Shown piece by piece: positions 36,481 to 44,731 of a DNA stretch of 64,000 nucleotides; within the stretch, counting starts at the first letter, position 1, and each line of letters opens with the position of its first letter. The notes under the pieces were generated by a model. That model made no database searches. It worked only from the letters and a program-made list of their open reading frames with translations, and had not been told where the DNA came from. The position numbers and the translations under genes are program-made. This DNA comes from Paraburkholderia diazotrophica (GTDB lineage Bacteria > Pseudomonadota > Gammaproteobacteria > Burkholderiales > Burkholderiaceae), in contig NZ_FNYE01000004.1 of assembly GCF_900108945.1 (NCBI RefSeq), positions 301,138 through 365,137 of the forward strand, given 5' to 3'.

Positions 36481-37359
36481 ATGTCGCTGCACGAACATCA
36501 CGCCACGCTCGCCACCGTCGACCCTTCGCACGCCCAATGGCATGCGCGGCTCGAACTCGGCTTCGTCAAACACGGCAGCCGCACGACGCTCGCCCATCGT
36601 CGGCACGAAGGGCCGCTGCGGCTGCAACGTCCGCTCTATCCCGAAGGGCCGTCCGTCTGTCACGCGGTGATCGTGCATCCCCCTGGCGGCGTCGCGGGCG
36701 GCGATCGGCTCGATATCGACATACGACTCGACGCCGACGCGCACGCCGTGCTCGCGACGCCCGGCGCAACGAAGTGGTACAAGTCCAACGGACGCGCCGC
36801 GCAACAGCGCACCGCGATACACGTCGGCGCAAATGCAAAGCTCGACTGGCTGCCGCAGAACAACATCGTGTTTGACGATGCCAACGCTTCGCTCGACTTC
36901 TCGCTGACGCTCGACGAAAGCGCGACCGCGCTCGGCTGGGATGCGACGCAACTCGGCAGGCAGGCAGCGGGCGAAACGTGGTCGGCAGGCCATGTGCGTG
37001 CGGTGTCGCGCATCGTCGGGCCGGGTGGTGAACTGCTGTGGTTCGAACGCGCGAGGCTCGCCGCCGGCGATCCGTTGCGCGATGCGCCGCAAGGGCTCGC
37101 GCGTTTTCCAGCGTTCGGCACGCTGTGGGCGATCAGCCCGCAATGCGATGACGCGCTCGCCGAATCGCTCACGGCCCAACTGCCCTTCGACGACACGATC
37201 CGCGCAGCCGCTTCGTGCGTGCGCCCTGGCGTGATGATCGTGCGTGGCGTCGCGAGATCGATGGAAACGCTCCAGCACGCGTTGATTCAATGCTGGATGC
37301 AGTTGCGTCCCATCGTCCATCGCGTCGAAGCCGTACCGCTGCGTCTCTGGACGACCTGA
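36481..37359 (+). CDS. ureD: Urease accessory protein UreD
   Basis: A 292-aa UreD/UreH protein, the scaffold that binds apo-urease together with UreF and UreG for nickel delivery. Recognisable segments are [25 protein letters not shown] (split near 58-80), [13 protein letters not shown] (about 92-104) and [14 protein letters not shown] (about 123-136). It sits between urtE and an orphan binding-protein gene, while the structural urease genes follow 1.1 kb later. Codon use is normal for the genome. Confidence 0.93.
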   Translation: MSLHEHHATLATVDPSHAQWHARLELGFVKHGSRTTLAHRRHEGPLRLQRPLYPEGPSVCHAVIVHPPGGVAGGDRLDIDIRLDADAHAVLATPGATKWYKSNGRAAQQRTAIHVGANAKLDWLPQNNIVFDDANASLDFSLTLDESATALGWDATQLGRQAAGETWSAGHVRAVSRIVGPGGELLWFERARLAAGDPLRDAPQGLARFPAFGTLWAISPQCDDALAESLTAQLPFDDTIRAAASCVRPGVMIVRGVARSMETLQHALIQCWMQLRPIVHRVEAVPLRLWTT

Positions 37360-37396
37360 GCGAATCTCTCCAGCGCACCAACTTCGAGCGTCGATG

Positions 37397-37413
37397 TGCT
37401 TTCTTGTGGTGCA
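37397..37413 (+). promoter_or_regulatory. Candidate NtrC-binding site
   Basis: TGCTTTCTTGTGGTGCA has the TGC-N11-GCA form of NtrC (GlnG) sites, with a good right half TGGTGCA and a weaker left half. It lies about 60-80 bases upstream of the tandem sigma-54 elements, a normal enhancer distance. Confidence 0.45.
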
Positions 37414-37455
37414 GACCCATGTGCAAAGTGACGGCAAACCGTTGCGGCATCCATA

Positions 37456-37493
37456 TGGCACCTGCCTTGCACTCGCATGGCATAGCCCTTGCT
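37456..37493 (+). promoter_or_regulatory. Tandem sigma-54 (-24/-12) promoters
   Basis: Two RpoN-type elements follow each other with a 22-base period: TGGCACCTGCCTTGCA (GG 37457, GC 37469) and TGGCATAGCCCTTGCT (GG 37479, GC 37491). Both have the required GG-N10-GC spacing; the first is a perfect consensus. They precede the binding-protein gene by about 100 bases. Confidence 0.6.
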
Positions 37494-37594
37494 GCTATTG
37501 GCGCCGCGCGATGCCGCATATCCGCCGACACGCACGAGCACGCAAGCACGCCAAACGAGCCCGCCAAAACCACACGCAAAAGACCCTCGCCATC

Positions 37595-38398
37595 ATGATC
37601 CAAACGACCGCCCATCGCCCGCGCCGCGCGTGGCTCGCCGCCCTGCTGCTTTCGCCGCTCCTCGCGCTCGCCGCGCCCGTCGCTCATGCCGATGCGCTCG
37701 ACAACATCACGAAGGCCGGCGTGCTGAAGGTCGCGGTCCCCGAGGACTATCCGCCGTTCGGCTCTGTCGGCCCCGATCTGAAGCCGCAAGGCTATGACAT
37801 CGACACGGCCGCGCTGCTCGCGAAGTCGATGAACGTGAAGCTCGAACTCGTGCCCGTCAACAGCGCGAACCGCATTCCGTATCTGCAGACCAACAAGGTC
37901 GATCTCGTGATCTCGTCGCTGGGCAAGACGCCCGAGCGCGAGAAAGTCATCGACTTTTCGACGGCCTACGCGCCTTACTATCAGGGCGTGTTCGGTCCCG
38001 CCGACATCAAGGCGAGCGGCCCCGCCGATCTGACGGGCAAGACGGTCGGCGCGACGCGCGGCGCGCTCGAAGAGATCGCGCTCACACAGATGGCGCCGAA
38101 CGCGACGATCAAGCGCTTCGAAGACAACAATGCAACCATCTCCGCATTCCTGTCCGGCCAGGTCCAGCTGATCGCGGCAGGCAACATCGTCGCCGCGACG
38201 ATTCTCGCGAAGAATCCGCCGCGCCGCCCGGAGCCGAAGTTCGTGATCAAGAACTCGCCGTGCTTCGTGGGCCTCAACAAAAACGAGCCGCGCCTGCAGC
38301 AAAAAGTCGATGCGGCCATCGCGCAGGCGAGGCACGACGGCACGCTCAATGCGATGTCGAAGAAGTGGTTCGGCACGGCGTTGCCCGCCGATCTGTAA
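37595..38398 (+). CDS. Amino-acid-type periplasmic binding protein (family 3) inside the urease cluster
   Basis: A 267-aa solute-binding protein of the family-3 type (SBP_bac_3). The signal peptide is about 1-32 ([18 protein letters not shown]) and the mature chain begins [24 protein letters not shown], the standard opening of polar amino acid receptors; RGALEEIAL and [12 protein letters not shown] are further family segments. It has no permease or ATPase partner nearby and sits between ureD and ureA behind sigma-54-type promoters. Nitrogen-responsive uptake of an amino acid is the natural reading. The start at 37595 gives a normal signal peptide; upstream in-frame codons overlap the promoters and cannot be coding. 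Confidence 0.88.
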   Translation: MIQTTAHRPRRAWLAALLLSPLLALAAPVAHADALDNITKAGVLKVAVPEDYPPFGSVGPDLKPQGYDIDTAALLAKSMNVKLELVPVNSANRIPYLQTNKVDLVISSLGKTPEREKVIDFSTAYAPYYQGVFGPADIKASGPADLTGKTVGATRGALEEIALTQMAPNATIKRFEDNNATISAFLSGQVQLIAAGNIVAATILAKNPPRRPEPKFVIKNSPCFVGLNKNEPRLQQKVDAAIAQARHDGTLNAMSKKWFGTALPADL

Positions 38399-38475
38399 GC
38401 GCGGCGTCGGTTGAAGCTGGTATCGTCAAGCGGCCCCAGCGGTATGAAGCGATACAACGAGACACAACGAATGCG

Positions 38476-38778
38476 ATGAAGCTGACTCCACGCGAAAGAG
38501 ACAAACTCCTGATCTTCACGGCCGCATTGCTCGCCGAGCGGCGACGCGCACGCGGCCTCAAGCTCAACTATCCGGAGACCGTCGCGTTCATCACGGCCGC
38601 GCTGATGGAAGCTGCGCGCGACGGCAAGACGGTCGCGGAAGTGATGCACTACGGCACCACGCTCCTCACGCGCGACGACGTGATGGAGGGCGTGCCCGAG
38701 ATGATCCCCGACATCCAGGTCGAAGCCACCTTTCCCGACGGCACGAAGCTCGTGACCGTCCATCACCCGATCGCGTGA
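38476..38778 (+). CDS. ureA: Urease subunit gamma
   Basis: A 100-aa UreA, exactly the family length. It begins [20 protein letters not shown] and contains [10 protein letters not shown] and the C-terminal [13 protein letters not shown]. With UreB and UreC it makes the (alpha-beta-gamma)3 apoenzyme in the cytosol. The start at 38476 is fixed by the conserved N-terminus. The gene follows the binding-protein gene by 77 bases and precedes ureB by 12. Confidence 0.96.
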   Translation: MKLTPRERDKLLIFTAALLAERRRARGLKLNYPETVAFITAALMEAARDGKTVAEVMHYGTTLLTRDDVMEGVPEMIPDIQVEATFPDGTKLVTVHHPIA

Positions 38779-38790
38779 CGAGGTGCGCTC

Positions 38791-39096
38791 ATGATCCCAG
38801 GCGAACTGATTACCGACGACGGCGAACACGAACTCAACGCGGGCCGCGCAACCATTACGCTCACGGTGTCGAACACGGGCGACCGCCCCGTGCAAGTCGG
38901 CTCGCACTATCACTTCTACGAGGTGAACGCGGCGCTGTCGTTCGACCGGGAAGCCGCGCGCGGTTTTCGTCTGAACATCGCGGCGGGCACCGCCGTTCGC
39001 TTCGAGCCGGGCCAGGAGCGCACCGTCGAACTCGTCGCGCTGGCGGGCGATCGCATCGTCTATGGCTTCAACGGCAAGGTGATGGGCAAGCTTTGA
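38791..39096 (+). CDS. ureB: Urease subunit beta
   Basis: A 101-aa UreB. The N-terminus [19 protein letters not shown] and the segment [20 protein letters not shown] are the family hallmarks. It is structural and carries no active-site residues. It is spaced 12 bases after ureA and 58 bases before ureC, as in other Burkholderia urease operons where the three subunits are separate genes. Confidence 0.96.
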   Translation: MIPGELITDDGEHELNAGRATITLTVSNTGDRPVQVGSHYHFYEVNAALSFDREAARGFRLNIAAGTAVRFEPGQERTVELVALAGDRIVYGFNGKVMGKL

Positions 39097-39154
39097 TCTC
39101 CTGTCCGTGTCCCGCTTTTGGGGGCACGGCGGGAACATTCCGGAACCTCATAAC

Positions 39155-40861
39155 ATGACACTACGCATTGGCCGCCGCGCATACGCGGAAATGTTCGGCC
39201 CCACGACGGGCGACCGCGTGCGTCTCGCGGATACGGACCTGTTGATCGAAGTCGAACGCGACTACACGATCTACGGCGAAGAAGTGAAGTTCGGCGGCGG
39301 CAAGGTGATTCGCGACGGCATGGGCCAGTCTCAGCGCGTCGCTGCCGACGTCGTCGATACCGTCGTCACGAATGCGCTGATTCTCGATCACTGGGGCATC
39401 GTGAAGGCCGATATCGGCATCAAGGGCGGCCGCATCGTTGCGATCGGCAAGGCGGGCAATCCCGACATTCAACCGGGCGTGACGATCGCGATCGGCGCGG
39501 CGACGGAAGTGATCGCGGGCGAAGGGATGATCGTGACGGCGGGCGGCATCGATACGCACATTCACTTCATCAGCCCGCAACAGATCGATGAAGCGCTCGC
39601 GAGCGGCGTAACGACGATGCTCGGCGGCGGCACGGGGCCGGCGACGGGCACCAACGCGACGACCTGCACGCCGGGACCGTGGCACATCGAGCGCATGCTG
39701 CAGGCCGCCGACGGCTATCCGATGAACCTCGGCTTTCTCGGCAAGGGCAACGTGAGCACGCCTGCGCCCGCGCTCGAACAGATCTCAGCGGGCGCGCTCG
39801 GCCTGAAGCTGCACGAGGACTGGGGCACGACGCCCGCCGCGATCGACAACTGCCTGTCGGTAGCCGACGACACCGACACGCAGGTTGCGATCCATACCGA
39901 CACACTGAACGAAGCGGGCTTCGTCGAAGCGACGGTCGCCGCGTTCAAGGGCCGCACGATCCATACGTATCACACGGAAGGCGCGGGCGGCGGCCACGCG
40001 CCCGACATCATCAAGGTCTGCGGCGAGGCAAACGTGCTGCCGTCGTCGACGAATCCGACGCGCCCGTACACCATCAACACGCTCGACGAACATCTCGACA
40101 TGCTGATGGTCTGCCACCACCTCGATCCGTCGATTGCGGAAGACATCGCGTTCGCCGAATCGCGCATCCGGCGCGAGACGATTGCAGCGGAGGACATCCT
40201 TCACGATCTCGGCGCGCTGTCGATGCTCTCTTCCGATTCGCAGGCGATGGGACGCGTCGGCGAAGTGATCATCCGCACGTGGCAGACCGCGCACAAGATG
40301 AAAGTGCAGCGCGGCGCGCTGCCCGAGGACAACGCGCGCAACGACAACTTTCGCGCGAAGCGCTATGTCGCGAAGTACACGATCAACCCGGCGCTCACGC
40401 ATGGCATCGCGCATGAAGTCGGTTCGATCGAGCCGGGCAAATGGGCCGACATCGTCTTGTGGGAGCCCGCGTTCTTCGGCATCAAGCCCGCGCTGATCCT
40501 GAAGGGCGGCATGATCGCAATGGCGCAGATGGGCGACCCCAACGCGTCGATTCCGACGCCGCAGCCCGTGCATTATCGCGAGATGTTCGGCACGCGCGGC
40601 GGCGCATTGGCGCGCACGTCGCTGACGTTCGTATCGCAGATGGCGCTCGATGCGGACATCGCCGGGCGCTATGGCCTCAGCAAGCGTATTGTTGCAGTGA
40701 GGAACTGCCGCAACGTGACGAAGGCACACATGATTCACAACGCGTGGCAGCCGTCGATCAGCGTCGATCCCGAGACGTATCAGGTGATCGCAGACGGACA
40801 GTTGCTGACCTGCGAGCCCGCAAAAGTCCTGCCGATGGCGCAACGCTATTTCCTGTTCTGA
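39155..40861 (+). CDS. ureC: Urease subunit alpha (catalytic)
   Basis: A 568-aa catalytic subunit hydrolysing urea to ammonia and carbamate. All nickel-site residues are present: H135 and H137 (DTHIHF), the Lys to be carbamylated K218 and H220 (LKLH), H247, H273, the mobile-flap C320 and H321 (MVCHHLD), and D361 (SSDSQAMG). The start at 39155 ([20 protein letters not shown]) is set by conservation; a 16-codon in-frame extension has no family similarity. The stop is immediately followed by the left end of a TnpB element that separates this gene from ureE. Confidence 0.96.
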   Translation: MTLRIGRRAYAEMFGPTTGDRVRLADTDLLIEVERDYTIYGEEVKFGGGKVIRDGMGQSQRVAADVVDTVVTNALILDHWGIVKADIGIKGGRIVAIGKAGNPDIQPGVTIAIGAATEVIAGEGMIVTAGGIDTHIHFISPQQIDEALASGVTTMLGGGTGPATGTNATTCTPGPWHIERMLQAADGYPMNLGFLGKGNVSTPAPALEQISAGALGLKLHEDWGTTPAAIDNCLSVADDTDTQVAIHTDTLNEAGFVEATVAAFKGRTIHTYHTEGAGGGHAPDIIKVCGEANVLPSSTNPTRPYTINTLDEHLDMLMVCHHLDPSIAEDIAFAESRIRRETIAAEDILHDLGALSMLSSDSQAMGRVGEVIIRTWQTAHKMKVQRGALPEDNARNDNFRAKRYVAKYTINPALTHGIAHEVGSIEPGKWADIVLWEPAFFGIKPALILKGGMIAMAQMGDPNASIPTPQPVHYREMFGTRGGALARTSLTFVSQMALDADIAGRYGLSKRIVAVRNCRNVTKAHMIHNAWQPSISVDPETYQVIADGQLLTCEPAKVLPMAQRYFLF

Positions 40862-40906
40862 CCCGGTGCTCGGCACTTCAGGCCGAGACCAAACTATACT
40901 TCCCGC

Positions 40907-42109
40907 ATGCAACGCCTCCAAGCCTTCAAATACGAAGTTATGCCAACCGGCGAACAGCAGCGCAACATGCGCCGCTTCGCAGGGTCGTGTCGCTTCGTGT
41001 ACAACAAGGCGCTGGCGTTGCACAAGGAACGTCACGAACGGGGCGAGAAGAAGCTGGGTTATGCCGGTCTGTGCAGGTTGCTCACTGAATGGCGTAATTG
41101 CGCAGGGACGCCTTGGCTCAGGGATGCGCCAACGCACCCGCTTCAGCAGTCGCTCAAGGATCTGGAGCGCGCCTACACCAACTTCTTTGCCAGGCGGACC
41201 GACTTCCCGCGGTTCAAGAAGAAGGGCCAAGGCAACAGCTTCCGCTATCCCGATCCGAAACAGGTCAAGCTCGATCAGGATAACAGCCGCATCTTCCTAC
41301 CCAAGCTTGGCTGGCTGCGCTATCGGAACAGCCGTGAAGTGCTCGGCGCGGTCAAGCAGGTCACGGTGTCCGCAAGCGGCGGCAAATGGTACGTGAGCAT
41401 CCAGACCGAGCGCGATGTCGATCAGCCGTTTCCGTAAGTCACCAGCGCAGTCGGTATCGATATGGGCATTACCCGCTTTGCCACGATGAGCGACGGCAAT
41501 TACCTCGCGCCGCTCAACAGCTTCAGGCGGCACGAGGCCCGACTGCGCCGCGCACAGCGGACCATGAGCCGCAAGACAAAGTTCAGCAGCAACTGGAAGA
41601 AGGCGAAAGCCCGCGTCCAGCGCATCCATTCCCGGATCGGCCACGCTCGCCGCGATTACCTGCACAAGGCCACGACAACGATCAGCAAAAACCACGCGAT
41701 GGTGTATATCGAGAACTTGCAGGTGCGCAACATGTCCCGTTCGGCTGCAGGCAGTAACGACGCTCCGGGCAAGAACGTCCGGGCCAAGTCAGGCCTGAAC
41801 AAAGCCATTCTTGATCAGGGCTGGTTCGAGTTCCGCCGCCAACTGGATTACAAGCTGGCGTGGAATGGTGGCTGGCTTATCGCCGTACCACCTGCGAACA
41901 CGAGCCGGACGTGTCCGGTCTGCGGTTACGTGAGTGCGGAAAACCGGCAGACCCAAGCGAGATTCGTCTGCATCGAGTGCGGTTTCGAGGAAAACGCCGA
42001 TCTGGTCGGCGCGATCAATATTCTGGCGCGAGGACATCGCGTTGCAGCCTGTGGAGAGCCGGTGCAGTCGGACCGCTCCGTGAAGCAGGAACCCACCGAG
42101 GCGATCTGA
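40907..42109 (+). pseudogene. tnpB: tnpB (RNA-guided nuclease), interrupted by one in-frame stop
   Basis: One reading frame encodes a roughly 400-residue TnpB but is broken by TAA at 41435-41437. The first 176 residues are the WED/REC part (MQRLQAFKYEVMPTGEQQ...). After the stop the frame continues VTSAVGIDMG, in which the RuvC-I Asp is encoded at 41459-41461. The remaining 215 codons, from an ATG at 41462, hold the RuvC-II Glu (VYIENLQ, E84 of that part), a zinc ribbon with C151, C154, C170 and C173, and the RuvC-III Asp (ENAD, D180). Restart at 41462 would lose the first catalytic Asp, so the pieces should not form a nuclease unless the stop is read through. All other catalytic residues are intact, so the mutation looks recent. 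Confidence 0.85.
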
Positions 42110-42171
42110 GACACGCATCATCGTTTCAGACGCAGTAGAATCTCCTGCCTTCAGGCAGGTGAGGATGTCAA
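42030..42171 (+). ncRNA. Probable omega-RNA (reRNA) of the TnpB element
   Basis: In IS200/IS605 elements the guide RNA overlaps the 3' end of tnpB and runs to the right end. Here that stretch ends in the hairpin CCTGCC-TTCA-GGCAGG and GTGAGGATGTCAA. The guide portion would begin directly downstream, at the ureE start codon. The 5' end is an estimate; the call is by analogy. Confidence 0.45.
42157..42164 (+). promoter_or_regulatory. ureE ribosome-binding site supplied by the element's right end
   Basis: AGGTGAGG lies 7 bases before the ureE ATG (42172) and is part of the conserved right-end sequence of the TnpB element. Translation of ureE therefore now depends on transposon sequence. Confidence 0.6.
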
Positions 42172-42795
42172 ATGCGGACGATCGACAAACTGCTGGGCGC
42201 CCATATCAAACTCGCGCCCGTTCTGATCAAGCGCGCGCCGACGCTGACGCTCGCGTTCGATGCGCGCTGCAGGAGCCGTCTCGCCGCCACGCTCGACGAT
42301 GGCGAAGAAGTCGCGCTGCTGCTGCCGCGTGGCACGGTGCTGCGCGACGGCGATGTGCTCGTCGCCGACGATGGCGCTCTCGTGCGCATCGTCGCGGCCG
42401 CCGAATCGGTGCTGGTCGTGCGCGCCCCCGATGCGCTGACGCTGACACGGGCCGCGTATCACCTCGGCAACCGGCATACGCCCGTGGAAGTGGGCGCGGG
42501 TTATCTGAAGCTCGAATACGATCCCGTGCTCGCCGATATGCTGAAGCGTCTGGGCGCATCCGTCGATCATGTCGAGATGCCGTTCCAGCCGGAAACGGGC
42601 GCGTATGGCGGCGGGCATCGGCACGGTCACGACGAGACGTTCGCCGAAGACTATGCGATCGCGCAGCAGGTTTATGACGAGCATCACGGGCATGCGCATG
42701 CGCACGGTCACGATCACGGTCATGACCATGATCACGGCGATTGCGGTTCGTCGTCGTGCGGTCACGATCATGGTCATCATCATGCGCATCGCTGA
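42172..42795 (+). CDS. ureE: Urease accessory protein UreE (His-rich nickel chaperone)
   Basis: A 207-aa nickel-binding metallochaperone. The N-terminal peptide-binding domain starts [24 protein letters not shown], and the central GNRHTPVEV and [18 protein letters not shown] stretches hold the usual metal-binding His. The C-terminal tail (about 146-207) contains more than 20 His, mostly as HG, HD and HAH repeats plus two Cys, which can store several nickel ions. It begins directly at the TnpB element's right end, so it has lost its original upstream sequence. Its last 14 bases overlap the start of ureF. Confidence 0.95.
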   Translation: MRTIDKLLGAHIKLAPVLIKRAPTLTLAFDARCRSRLAATLDDGEEVALLLPRGTVLRDGDVLVADDGALVRIVAAAESVLVVRAPDALTLTRAAYHLGNRHTPVEVGAGYLKLEYDPVLADMLKRLGASVDHVEMPFQPETGAYGGGHRHGHDETFAEDYAIAQQVYDEHHGHAHAHGHDHGHDHDHGDCGSSSCGHDHGHHHAHR

Positions 42796-43462
42796 ACTGA
42801 CCGCGCTATTGCATCTCGCGTCGCCAGCATTGCCGATCGGCGCGTTCAGCTATTCGCAAGGGCTCGAAGCCGCGATCGAAGCGCAACTGGTCACGGACGC
42901 CGACAGCGCACGCGCGTGGATCGAAAGCGGCCTTTCGAACGTGCTCGCGCACGGCGAGCTGCCGTTTCTCGCGCATCAGATCGAACGCTGGCGTGCGCAT
43001 GATGCCGATGCCTTGACGGCGGGCAATCACGAATTTTTCGCGAGCCGCGAATCGATGGAATTGCGTCGCGAGACGGAACAGATGGGCTGGTCGCTGCGGC
43101 AGTTGTGCGCGTCGCTCGAATGGGGCGACGACGAACGCCGCACGACGCTCGCATCGATCACCCCCATCGTGCAGCCGACGGCATTTGCGTTCGCCGCCTT
43201 CGCGCACGATGCCGCAACGGATGCCGCGCTCGCCGCCTATGCATTCAGCTGGGTCGAGAACCAGGCAGCGGCGGCGCTGAAGGCCGTGCCGCTCGGACAG
43301 CTCGCGGGACAGCGCATCATCGTCGCGCTTCGCGAGCCGATCGACGCAGCCGTCAAACACGCGCTCGCCACTTCGCCCGACGATATCAACACGTTCGCGC
43401 CGCAGCTCGGCATTCTGTCGGCGCGTCACGAGTCGCAGTATTCGCGGCTTTTCCGCTCATAG
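42782..43462 (+). CDS. ureF: Urease accessory protein UreF
   Basis: A 226-aa UreF, a gating partner of UreD and UreG during nickel insertion. The sequence [24 protein letters not shown] opens the protein and [22 protein letters not shown] (about 155-176) is a further family signature. I chose the ATG at 42782 because it places the conserved N-terminus first; upstream in-frame codons are the ureE His tail in another frame. The start lies inside ureE, giving translational coupling. Confidence 0.95.
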   Translation: MRIAELTALLHLASPALPIGAFSYSQGLEAAIEAQLVTDADSARAWIESGLSNVLAHGELPFLAHQIERWRAHDADALTAGNHEFFASRESMELRRETEQMGWSLRQLCASLEWGDDERRTTLASITPIVQPTAFAFAAFAHDAATDAALAAYAFSWVENQAAAALKAVPLGQLAGQRIIVALREPIDAAVKHALATSPDDINTFAPQLGILSARHESQYSRLFRS

Positions 43463-43488
43463 CCTTTCGCTTTTTCGTGATCAGAAAC

Positions 43489-44130
43489 ATGAACACACCC
43501 CATCCGATGCATCGCACGAAGAAACTGCCGCCGCTGCGTGTGGGCGTCGGCGGCCCTGTTGGTTCGGGCAAGACGACGTTGCTCGAAATGCTCTGCAAGG
43601 CGATGCGCGACAAGTACGACCTCGTCGCGATCACGAACGATATCTACACGAAGGAAGACCAGCGTCTGCTGACGGTGGCGGGCGCGCTGCCCGCCGAGCG
43701 CATCATGGGCGTGGAGACGGGCGGCTGTCCGCATACGGCCATCCGGGAGGACGCGTCGATCAATCTCGAAGCCGTCGACCGCATGCTGACGCGTTTTCCT
43801 GACGCGGACATCGTGTTCATCGAATCGGGCGGCGACAATCTGGCCGCGACGTTCAGCCCCGAGCTGTCGGACCTGACGATCTACGTGATCGACGTCGCGG
43901 GCGGCGAGAAGATTCCGCGCAAGGGCGGTCCGGGTATCACGAAGTCGGATCTGCTCGTGATCAACAAGACGGACCTCGCGCCGATGGTGGGCGCGAATCT
44001 CGATGTGATGGCATCGGATGCGAAGAAGATGCGCGGCGAGCGGCCATTCGTGATGTGCAATCTGAAGGCGCGCGAGGGGTTGGATCAGGTGATTGGGTTT
44101 GTAGAAAAGAAAGGGTTGTTGGGTGTTTGA
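43489..44130 (+). CDS. ureG: Urease accessory protein UreG (GTPase)
   Basis: A 213-aa SIMIBI-class GTPase energising nickel insertion. The P-loop is [10 protein letters not shown] (21-30), followed by [18 protein letters not shown], the metal-binding CPH motif in [13 protein letters not shown], and the NKTDLAP base-specificity motif. The start at 43489 ([20 protein letters not shown]) matches homologues. The gene ends the urease operon. A diverged 148-base piece of a ureG gene recurs at 48126-48273. Confidence 0.96.
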   Translation: MNTPHPMHRTKKLPPLRVGVGGPVGSGKTTLLEMLCKAMRDKYDLVAITNDIYTKEDQRLLTVAGALPAERIMGVETGGCPHTAIREDASINLEAVDRMLTRFPDADIVFIESGGDNLAATFSPELSDLTIYVIDVAGGEKIPRKGGPGITKSDLLVINKTDLAPMVGANLDVMASDAKKMRGERPFVMCNLKAREGLDQVIGFVEKKGLLGV

Positions 44131-44731
44131 CGTGCGAGTCTGCGCAGCGCGGACAGAGAATTGTGACCGTGCGGGAAAGCAACAAATCCGCGTGATGTGG
44201 CGCACATTCGACCTGCGCTACATCACAGGCCGCGCCTGCGGGCATGCGGGATGCTGACAATCGGACGCAGTTCTGAATCCGCTTGGGGGCTGACCGGAAC
44301 TGCCAGCCGGCACGGACAGCGCCGAACTGCTTCAGAGGCCAGGCGCTTATCAGGACGCCTGGCCACTTTGTCATTCGTCGTCCTCACGCCTTCTGCTCGG
44401 GCAGTGTATCGGCTGCATCATATCCATCCCGACCTCCTGTAACGGTGCGTCGATGCTTTCCAATTCGGGCGGCGGCACATCCATCGGGCGCGCTTCGCGC
44501 TCTGCGCTTTCGACGTATGTCTTCGCTTTCATGGCTCGACTACTTGCCACGCCAGGTCTGACGTGCGGGTGCTGCAAAAATTTGATCAAGTAAGAGGCAA
44601 GACCTATTATGGGTTCCGGTAGACCAACGCTGGTTTCCCTCATAGCGCGCTTCCTACCCGTGGTGGGTTGCCTGCGAACGCAGGTCCTTCAATGAGTCGA
44701 CTCGTCATTCAGTCGACAGCGGGAGGACGAT
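44131..44731. other. 600-base spacer after ureG with a possible small minus-strand gene
   Basis: No strong gene. A hairpin GGCCAGGCG-N10-CGCCTGGCC (44337-44364) lies 6 bases beyond the end of a 53-codon minus-strand frame described separately. A second hairpin, CCTGCG-AA-CGCAGG, lies near 44670 and recalls IS right ends. Base composition drops towards the right. The region marks the change from core urease genes to accessory DNA. Confidence 0.5.
44371..44532 (-). CDS. Possible small acidic protein
   Basis: A 53-aa frame starting MKAKTYVESAEREARPMDVPP and ending PIHCPSRRREDDE. It is polar, rich in Pro, Glu and Asp, without a membrane segment. A 9-bp stem-loop lies just after its stop, which would fit a transcript end. 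No good ribosome-binding site is seen before the ATG, and I do not recognise a family. It may be real or chance. Confidence 0.3.
   Translation of the reverse strand: MKAKTYVESAEREARPMDVPPPELESIDAPLQEVGMDMMQPIHCPSRRREDDE

Larger units (their letters stand above)
40862..42171 (+). mobile_element. TnpB-only IS200/IS605-type element inserted between ureC and ureE
   Basis: The element spans the whole ureC-ureE interval. Near its left end is a hairpin CTCGGC-N7-GCCGAG (40869-40887). Near its right end is a hairpin CCTGCC-TTCA-GGCAGG (42144-42159) followed by the terminal GTGAGGATGTCAA, the kind of right end I know from IS1341/IS605-type elements. No TnpA (HUH or serine) transposase gene is present, so it can only move in trans. 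No terminal inverted repeats or target duplication are visible, as expected for this family. The exact left boundary is uncertain by a few bases. Confidence 0.75.

Noticed and set aside
39785..41230. A 481-codon minus-strand open frame opposite ureC and tnpB
   Set aside because: Antisense to ureC and the start of tnpB, both clear; no motifs.
42700..42795. The HG/HD repeat at the end of ureE as a DNA repeat element or CRISPR-like array
   Set aside because: It is the normal His-rich tail of UreE; the units are codon repeats without spacers.
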